Origin: Acidimicrobiia bacterium
GTDB lineage: Bacteria; Actinomycetota; Acidimicrobiia; Spongiisociales; SHLN01
Length of the DNA: 10,448 nt
Direction of reading: 5' to 3'
Assembly: GCA_013043085.1 (NCBI GenBank)
Contig: JABDOU010000022.1
Coordinates: 1-10,448 of the forward strand
How positions within the stretch are numbered: position 1 is the first letter of the stretch; every line of letters starts with the position of its first letter. Positions 6,590 through 10,448 of this stretch are shown here, in pieces. The notes beneath the pieces were generated by a model that was given only the letters and a program-made list of their open reading frames with translations, was not told the origin of the DNA and searched no databases. The position numbers and the translations under genes are program-made.

Positions 6590-7762
6590 GTGATCACTGC
6601 CCTCTTCTTCGTTGTCAGCTTCATTGCGGGCATGCTGACCTATAACGCCCTTCGAAAGCGCTCGTTGTGGCTGCTCGCTCTCGTCATCGGTGAGTTCCCG
6701 GTTCACCATTTCGTGTTGCAGGTCCTTGTCACTGTCGGGTTTGTCGCGATTGGCGCGGTCCGCGGATTCCTCGGGTGGTTTGCGCTTGGGCAGATGATCT
6801 TTTCCATGCTCGGATTGCTGGTGCTGACCGCCAGAGCCCTACGGTCGAAGGGTGTAGTAGCTGGTGTTTTGGGCGACGCCGGGATCGAACTGAATGGAGA
6901 AGTACCCCACGCCCTCGCCGATGTCATACTGATACAACCCCGGCTTCCGGAATCAATCGAAGAAATTGGTGGTCTGTCCTACGGCCCTGACCAACGGCAT
7001 CGTCTCGACCTTCATCGCCCGCGATCGCCGGGAGGCCCACTCCCGATGCTGGTACAGATTCATGGCGGTGGGTGGCGGCGGGGCAGTCGCGATACCCAGG
7101 GAAGGCCACTCGTCCACCACATGGCCGAGCTGGGATGGCTTTGTGCCAGTATCGATTATCGCTTGAGTCCCGCAGCGACCTTTCCTGACCATCTCGAGGA
7201 TGTGAAGAGGGCCATTGGATGGCTGCGCGAAAACGCCGACTCGTGGGGAGCTGATCCGTCGTATGTGGCGGTTACCGGCGGATCAGCCGGTGGGCACCTT
7301 GCGGCTCTCGCAGCGCTAACTGTCGGAGAACCGCACCTTCAACCCGGCTTCGAGTCAGCCGACACCTCGGTGCAGGCGTGCGTACCCCTGTATGGAATCC
7401 ACGATTTGCTCGACCGCAACCGGGTTCGATATCCGTGGCCTTTCGTCGAGGCGACTGTCATGAAGGTATCGCCGGATCGCGATCCTCAGGCATGGGATCT
7501 GGCGTCACCACTCACCCGCGTCACCGTCGGGGCGCCACCGTTTTTTGTATTGCATGGCTCTCATGACTTTCTCGTGCCTCCGCTCGAGTCCCGCCAATTT
7601 GTCGCAGCCCTGTCAGCAGTGTCGGACAATCAGGTCCTGTATGCCGAGATTCCCGGAGCTACCCACGGTTTCGATGCGAGACATTCGATCCGAAGCCGAC
7701 ACGTCGTGCACGGAGTTGAATCGTTCCTCCATCACCATTACGAGATGGCCGGGTCCCGTTGA
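6590..7762 (+). CDS. Alpha/beta hydrolase (esterase/lipase) with N-terminal membrane region
   Basis: A 390-residue protein in two parts. Residues 1-82 carry three or four hydrophobic segments (about 2-18, 26-36, 42-57 and 62-80). Residues from about 120 on form an esterase/lipase domain of the BD-FAE/hormone-sensitive-lipase-like type. HGGGW at 158-162 gives the oxyanion hole, GGSAGG at 230-235 the nucleophile elbow with S232, HGSHDFLVP the acid D326, and GATHGFD the base H359. The catalytic triad is therefore complete. It probably hydrolyses carboxylic esters at the membrane; the natural substrate is unknown. The GTG at 6590 lacks a good ribosome binding site. The ATG at codon 15 would remove the first helix, so the exact start is uncertain. 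The gene follows the EamA gene by 27 bases and converges on sufU with a 28-base gap holding no visible terminator. Confidence 0.9.
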   Translation: MITALFFVVSFIAGMLTYNALRKRSLWLLALVIGEFPVHHFVLQVLVTVGFVAIGAVRGFLGWFALGQMIFSMLGLLVLTARALRSKGVVAGVLGDAGIELNGEVPHALADVILIQPRLPESIEEIGGLSYGPDQRHRLDLHRPRSPGGPLPMLVQIHGGGWRRGSRDTQGRPLVHHMAELGWLCASIDYRLSPAATFPDHLEDVKRAIGWLRENADSWGADPSYVAVTGGSAGGHLAALAALTVGEPHLQPGFESADTSVQACVPLYGIHDLLDRNRVRYPWPFVEATVMKVSPDRDPQAWDLASPLTRVTVGAPPFFVLHGSHDFLVPPLESRQFVAALSAVSDNQVLYAEIPGATHGFDARHSIRSRHVVHGVESFLHHHYEMAGSR

Positions 7763-7790
7763 TCTCCAATGGGTAGTGGGTCGGCGAGCG

Positions 7791-8234
7791 TTATCGGTTG
7801 AGGGCCTCTTCGAGTGTGGTCCAGGCCAGGTCGGCGCATTTGATGCGGACCGGGAATTTGCGAACTCCCTGCAGCGCTTCCAGATCTCCCAGTGTGGCTC
7901 CAGGCCGATCGTCGTCCACGACGTTCTCGTCGGTGTCGATCACGCCCATCATCTTCTTGAACGTATCTGTGATCTCCGCGACCTCTTTCTCTGTCTTGCC
8001 CAGTACGGCTTTCGACATCATCGATGCTGAAGCCTGGCTGATGGAACATCCCTGTCCTCTGACCGATATGGCGTCGACCGTATCCCCATTCAGACTGACT
8101 TCGATCGTGACTTCATCACCGCAGAGCGGATTGTTGCCCTCCGCCGTCGCGTCGATCTTGTCAAGCGGATCTCTGTTTCTCGGGTTGCGATAGTGGTCGA
8201 GAATGACCTCTCTGTACATCTCCTCAAGCGACAC
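7791..8234 (-). CDS. sufU: SufU, Zn-dependent sulfur acceptor of the Suf system
   Basis: SufU accepts persulfide sulfur from SufS for Fe-S cluster assembly. The 147-residue protein begins SLEEMYREVILDHYRNPRN and has the conserved ligands C38 and D40 (NPLCGDEV), C63 (GQGCSISQASASMM) and C133 (RIKCADLAW). These match the zinc-binding Cys/Asp/Cys/Cys set of Bacillus SufU. The 18-21 residue insertion that separates SufU from IscU also appears to be present before the last Cys. I chose the GTG at 8234 because AGGAG (8242-8246) lies seven bases upstream. The frame is open much further upstream, but that text is a shadow of sufS, and the ATG at 8219 has a purine patch too close to it. The start lies 11 bases inside the end of sufS, so the two are translationally coupled. 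Confidence 0.95.
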   Translation of the reverse strand: MSLEEMYREVILDHYRNPRNRDPLDKIDATAEGNNPLCGDEVTIEVSLNGDTVDAISVRGQGCSISQASASMMSKAVLGKTEKEVAEITDTFKKMMGVIDTDENVVDDDRPGATLGDLEALQGVRKFPVRIKCADLAWTTLEEALNR

Positions 8235-9450
8235 TGAATAGCTCCTTGGCGTCGGCCAGCGCACCGATGAGGGCGTCAACATCTGATTCCTGGTTGTAGA
8301 GGTAGACGGAAGCTCTGGCGGTGGCCGGTACGTTGAGTGTCCGGGCAAGTGGCCGTGCGCAATGGTGCCCGGCACGTATGGCGACACCCCGCTGATCGAG
8401 GATCGTCGCCAGGTCGTGCGGATGGATGTCGGCGAGGCTGAAGGAGATGGCTCCCACGCGGCCCTCGGCGGTCGCAGGCCCGTAGACGGTGAGTCCCTCA
8501 ACGCCCGCCATGGACTTGAGGGCGTATTCGGTCAATTCTTGTTCGCGCCGTTCGACCTCGTCCATTCCGATTGCCTCGAGATAGTCAATTGCTGCCTTCA
8601 ACCCCACTGCCTGGGCGAACGGTGGCGTACCGGCCTCGAATTTGTGGGGCACGGCGGCCCAGGCGGAGCCGTCGAGGCGAACGTCAGAGATCATTTCTCC
8701 GCCCCCTTCTGCCGGTTCCATCGCCTCCAGAATCTCGGGACGGCCCCACAGAACCCCGATACCCGTTGGTCCGAGCATCTTGTGTCCGGAGAAGCAAATC
8801 CAATCGGCGCCGGTTTCGTAGACGTCGACGCTCGTGTGCGGAACCGCCTGGGCGGCATCGGCGATGACCAGAGAGCCCGCCCGATGGGCAGCCTCCGCAA
8901 TCTCGGCGATCGGGTTGATCGTTCCAAGGACGTTGGAGGCCATGGAGACGCCGACCAGCTTCACATCGTCATCCAGAAGGCGATGGAAGTCGTCCATGTC
9001 GAGGAGCCCGGATTCCGTTATGCCGACGAACTCGATGCTGCAGCCTGTGAGATCGGAAACGAGCTGCCACGGGACGATGTTGGCATGGTGCTCCATGATG
9101 GTCAGCAGAATGCGATCGTCCTCGGTCACATTGCGAAGCGCCCATCCGTAGGCCACGGTGTTGAATGCCGACGTGGCCCCCCTCGTGAACACGACTTCGT
9201 CGGGCTGAGCACCGATGAAGCGGGCGACCGTGGAGCGCGCATCTTCATAACGACTTGTCGCCTCATCCGCCAATGAATAGGCGCCACGATGAACATTGGC
9301 GTTGGTCGTCGAGTAGAAGTCGATGATCGCATCGAGTACTGCTTGTGGTTTTTGCGATGTTGCGGCCGAATCGAGGTAGACGAGTGGGTATCCGTTCATC
9401 TCGCGGGAAAGAATGGGAAAGTCCGCACGTATGGCGGCCCAGTCCGTCAT
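8224..9450 (-). CDS. sufS: Cysteine desulfurase SufS
   Basis: A 408-residue PLP-dependent class V aminotransferase-fold enzyme that removes sulfur from cysteine and passes it to SufU. Family landmarks are YLDSAATSQKP near the N-terminus, NANVHRGAYSLADEAT, IMEHHANIVPWQ, IADAAQAVPHTSVDV, and SGHKMLGPTGIG with the PLP lysine K224 (next to H223). RAGHHCARPL holds the catalytic cysteine C364, the same number as in E. coli SufS. The length and the short loop around the cysteine mark it as group II (SufS/CsdA) rather than IscS. The ATG at 9450 overlaps the sufC stop by four bases (ATGA), and its 3' end contains the sufU ribosome binding site and start, so the three genes form one tightly coupled operon. 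Confidence 0.97.
   Translation of the reverse strand: MTDWAAIRADFPILSREMNGYPLVYLDSAATSQKPQAVLDAIIDFYSTTNANVHRGAYSLADEATSRYEDARSTVARFIGAQPDEVVFTRGATSAFNTVAYGWALRNVTEDDRILLTIMEHHANIVPWQLVSDLTGCSIEFVGITESGLLDMDDFHRLLDDDVKLVGVSMASNVLGTINPIAEIAEAAHRAGSLVIADAAQAVPHTSVDVYETGADWICFSGHKMLGPTGIGVLWGRPEILEAMEPAEGGGEMISDVRLDGSAWAAVPHKFEAGTPPFAQAVGLKAAIDYLEAIGMDEVERREQELTEYALKSMAGVEGLTVYGPATAEGRVGAISFSLADIHPHDLATILDQRGVAIRAGHHCARPLARTLNVPATARASVYLYNQESDVDALIGALADAKELFSVA
8242..8246 (-). promoter_or_regulatory. Ribosome binding site of sufU, inside sufS
   Basis: The minus strand reads AGGAG seven bases before the GTG at 8234. It lies within the last codons of sufS and decides the sufU start over the later ATG at 8219 and any start further upstream. 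Confidence 0.75.
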
Positions 9451-10241
9451 GATCTAGTTGCGGCAGCCGATTCCGGGCGAAAACTGTCGTAGCCGTCTTC
9501 TTCAACACGGCGCGCCAGGTCGGGACCGCCCGTTTCGACAATTGCTCCGTCCACGAGAATATGAACGACATCGGGTTTGATGTATTCCAAGAGCCGCTGA
9601 TAGTGCGTGATGATGAGAAATCCACGCTCGTCGGTTCGCATGCGGCTCACGCCGTCAGCGACTGCCGCCAGGGCATCGATGTCGAGACCCGAATCGGTTT
9701 CGTCCATGATGGCGAGTTCCGGCTCGAGCACAGCCATTTGCAGGATTTCGTTGCGCTTGCGCTCGCCTCCGCTGAAGCCTTCATTGAGGTATCGATCGGC
9801 GAAGGTTGCATCCATTCCGATGTCCTTCATCGCTTCCATCACCTTGAGGCGAAGTTCGAGGACGGTCAAATCAGTTCCGGTTCGGTTGGAGAGCGCCGCT
9901 CGGAGGAAGTTCACGATGGTCACTCCCTGGATCTCCTCGGGATACTGGAACGCAAGGAACATGCCCTTCTTTGCTCGTTCGTTGGGGGCCACCCGTGCTT
10001 CGTCTTCGGGGGTCGGTTCATCCGATAGAACCAACTCTTCACCCTTGTACCTGATGCTGCCACCCGTGACGGTATAGGCGGGGTGACCCATCAAAACGTT
10101 GGCAAGAGTTGACTTGCCGGAGCCGTTCGGACCCATGACCGCGTGGACCTCACCCCGATTGACGGTCAATGTGATCCCATTGAGGATTTCGGAACCGTCT
10201 ACGGACGCGTGCAGATCGATGATTTCAAGCAGGGTGTTCAC
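9447..10241 (-). CDS. sufC: Fe-S cluster assembly ATPase SufC
   Basis: SufC is the ABC-type ATPase of the SufBCD scaffold. The 264-residue protein has Walker A GPNGSGKST with K43, a Q-loop region AFQYPEEIQGV, the signature FSGGE with S157 at the start of SGGE, Walker B LAIMDETDSGLDID with D180 and E181, and the switch H213 (IITHYQRLL). The long ERKRNEILQM and DETDSGLDIDAL stretches are specific to SufC. I chose the GTG at 10241: it gives NTLLEIIDLHASVDG, the normal SufC N-terminus. The frame stays open to 10385, but the extra 48 residues have no SufC counterpart. The ribosome binding site is weak. The stop overlaps sufS by four bases. Neither sufB nor sufD is present in the window, although SufC needs them. 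Confidence 0.95.
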   Translation of the reverse strand: MNTLLEIIDLHASVDGSEILNGITLTVNRGEVHAVMGPNGSGKSTLANVLMGHPAYTVTGGSIRYKGEELVLSDEPTPEDEARVAPNERAKKGMFLAFQYPEEIQGVTIVNFLRAALSNRTGTDLTVLELRLKVMEAMKDIGMDATFADRYLNEGFSGGERKRNEILQMAVLEPELAIMDETDSGLDIDALAAVADGVSRMRTDERGFLIITHYQRLLEYIKPDVVHILVDGAIVETGGPDLARRVEEDGYDSFRPESAAATRS

Positions 10242-10275
10242 ATCCAGGAGATTAGGCCGAAACCGAGATTCTGGT

Positions 10276-10283
10276 AGAGGGAG
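10276..10283 (+). promoter_or_regulatory. Strong ribosome binding site for the small plus-strand ORF
   Basis: AGAGGGAG is followed by TTCA and then the ATG at 10288. Both AGAGG and GGGAG are within usable distance of the start. It is a main argument for transcription away from sufC in this region. Confidence 0.45.
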
Positions 10284-10287
10284 TTCA

Positions 10288-10434
10288 ATGAGTTCGGAGA
10301 ATGCCGGCCGACATGAGTCATCTGACTGTGCCATCTGCTTGCCGCCTGCCGCTGACGAATCGGCTCCGAAGTTTGACGCCTGCAAACCTCAAGGCCACAA
10401 TAACTACAGAGAGTGGTTGTCTGGCGTTGCATAG
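10288..10434 (+). CDS. Possible 48-residue Cys-containing small protein
   Basis: The frame begins at an ATG with a good ribosome binding site (10276-10283) and ends in TAG at 10432-10434. The product starts MSSENAGRHESSDCAIC and ends NNYREWLSGVA. Cys14-x2-Cys17 and a later Cys32 followed by His37 could bind a metal, but four candidate ligands in so short a protein are weak evidence. It has no membrane segment. I do not recognise a family. It would be divergent from sufC with 46 bases between the starts, and it appears to be the first gene of a plus-strand operon, because another ribosome binding site and ATG follow its stop. A competing minus-strand frame (10238-10432) covers the same DNA, so the call is uncertain. 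Confidence 0.4.
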   Translation: MSSENAGRHESSDCAICLPPAADESAPKFDACKPQGHNNYREWLSGVA

Positions 10435-10442
10435 GAGTGGGT

Positions 10443-10448
10443 ATGAAC
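10443..10448 (+). CDS. Start of a further plus-strand gene, cut by window edge
   Basis: AGGAG at 10433-10437, overlapping the TAG of the small ORF, is followed after five bases by ATG AAC at the window end. Spacing and sequence are those of a good translation start coupled to the preceding small ORF. Only two codons are visible, so nothing can be said of the product. Confidence 0.35.

Noticed and set aside
8235..8501. Upstream extension of the SufU frame
   Set aside because: It is the sufS coding sequence in another frame, rich in Ser, Pro and Arg, while the nested AGGAG and GTG explain the real start.
8362..9276. 304-codon open frame on the plus strand
   Set aside because: It lies antisense to sufS, which has all its family motifs; the frame is a compositional shadow.
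10242..10385. 48-residue N-terminal extension of SufC from a TTG start
   Set aside because: The extension has no counterpart in the SufC family and no good ribosome binding site; the family N-terminus starts at the GTG at 10241.
10238..10432. Minus-strand 64-codon frame with LCSYCGLEVC whose stop overlaps the sufC GTG
   Set aside because: The GTGA overlap and Cys pattern are attractive, but its start has no ribosome binding site, its composition is low-quality, and the opposite strand has two good ribosome binding sites. Kept only as a rival reading.

Overview
The window is chromosomal DNA of moderate to high GC with GTG starts on several genes. It carries a class II fumarase and a sufC-sufS-sufU block with the Gram-positive/actinobacterial scaffold SufU. 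This suggests an uncultured-type actinobacterium (for example Acidimicrobiia-like), but no rRNA or other marker fixes the taxonomy and Chloroflexota or others remain possible. No mobile element, tRNA, rRNA or CRISPR array was recognised.

Layout. 1-1230 (minus): class II fumarase, C-terminus cut off by the window edge. 1231-1558: a 328-base divergent spacer with a possible 38-residue small ORF and several palindromes. 1559-4098 (plus): two genes overlapping by one base, an MBOAT O-acyltransferase (AlgI type) and an AlgX/AlgJ-like SGNH partner, which look like a polysaccharide O-acetylation pair. 4139-4900 (plus): an SDR oxidoreductase. 4901-5024: a convergent spacer with a perfect 17-bp tandem duplication and a GC-rich hairpin. 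5025-5600 (minus): a DUF4126 membrane protein. 5645-6562 and 6590-7762 (plus): an EamA/DMT transporter and a membrane-anchored alpha/beta hydrolase. 7791-10241 (minus): sufC, sufS and sufU, tightly coupled, for Fe-S cluster assembly. 10288-10434 (plus): a possible 48-residue Cys-containing small protein diverging from sufC, followed by the ribosome binding site and first codons of a further plus-strand gene.

How the genes work together. The MBOAT would move acetyl groups across the membrane, and the SGNH protein would place them on an exported glycan. No glycan synthesis or polymerase gene is in the window, so the acceptor is unknown. The Suf genes supply an ATPase (SufC), a cysteine desulfurase (SufS) and a Zn-dependent sulfur acceptor (SufU). 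sufB and sufD, which SufC needs as partners, are not in the window, and the DNA upstream of sufC looks like a divergent gene rather than the end of sufD. The remaining genes look like ordinary housekeeping and transport functions. I found no clear new defence or mobile system. The least explained parts are the 1231-1558 spacer and the sufC upstream region.
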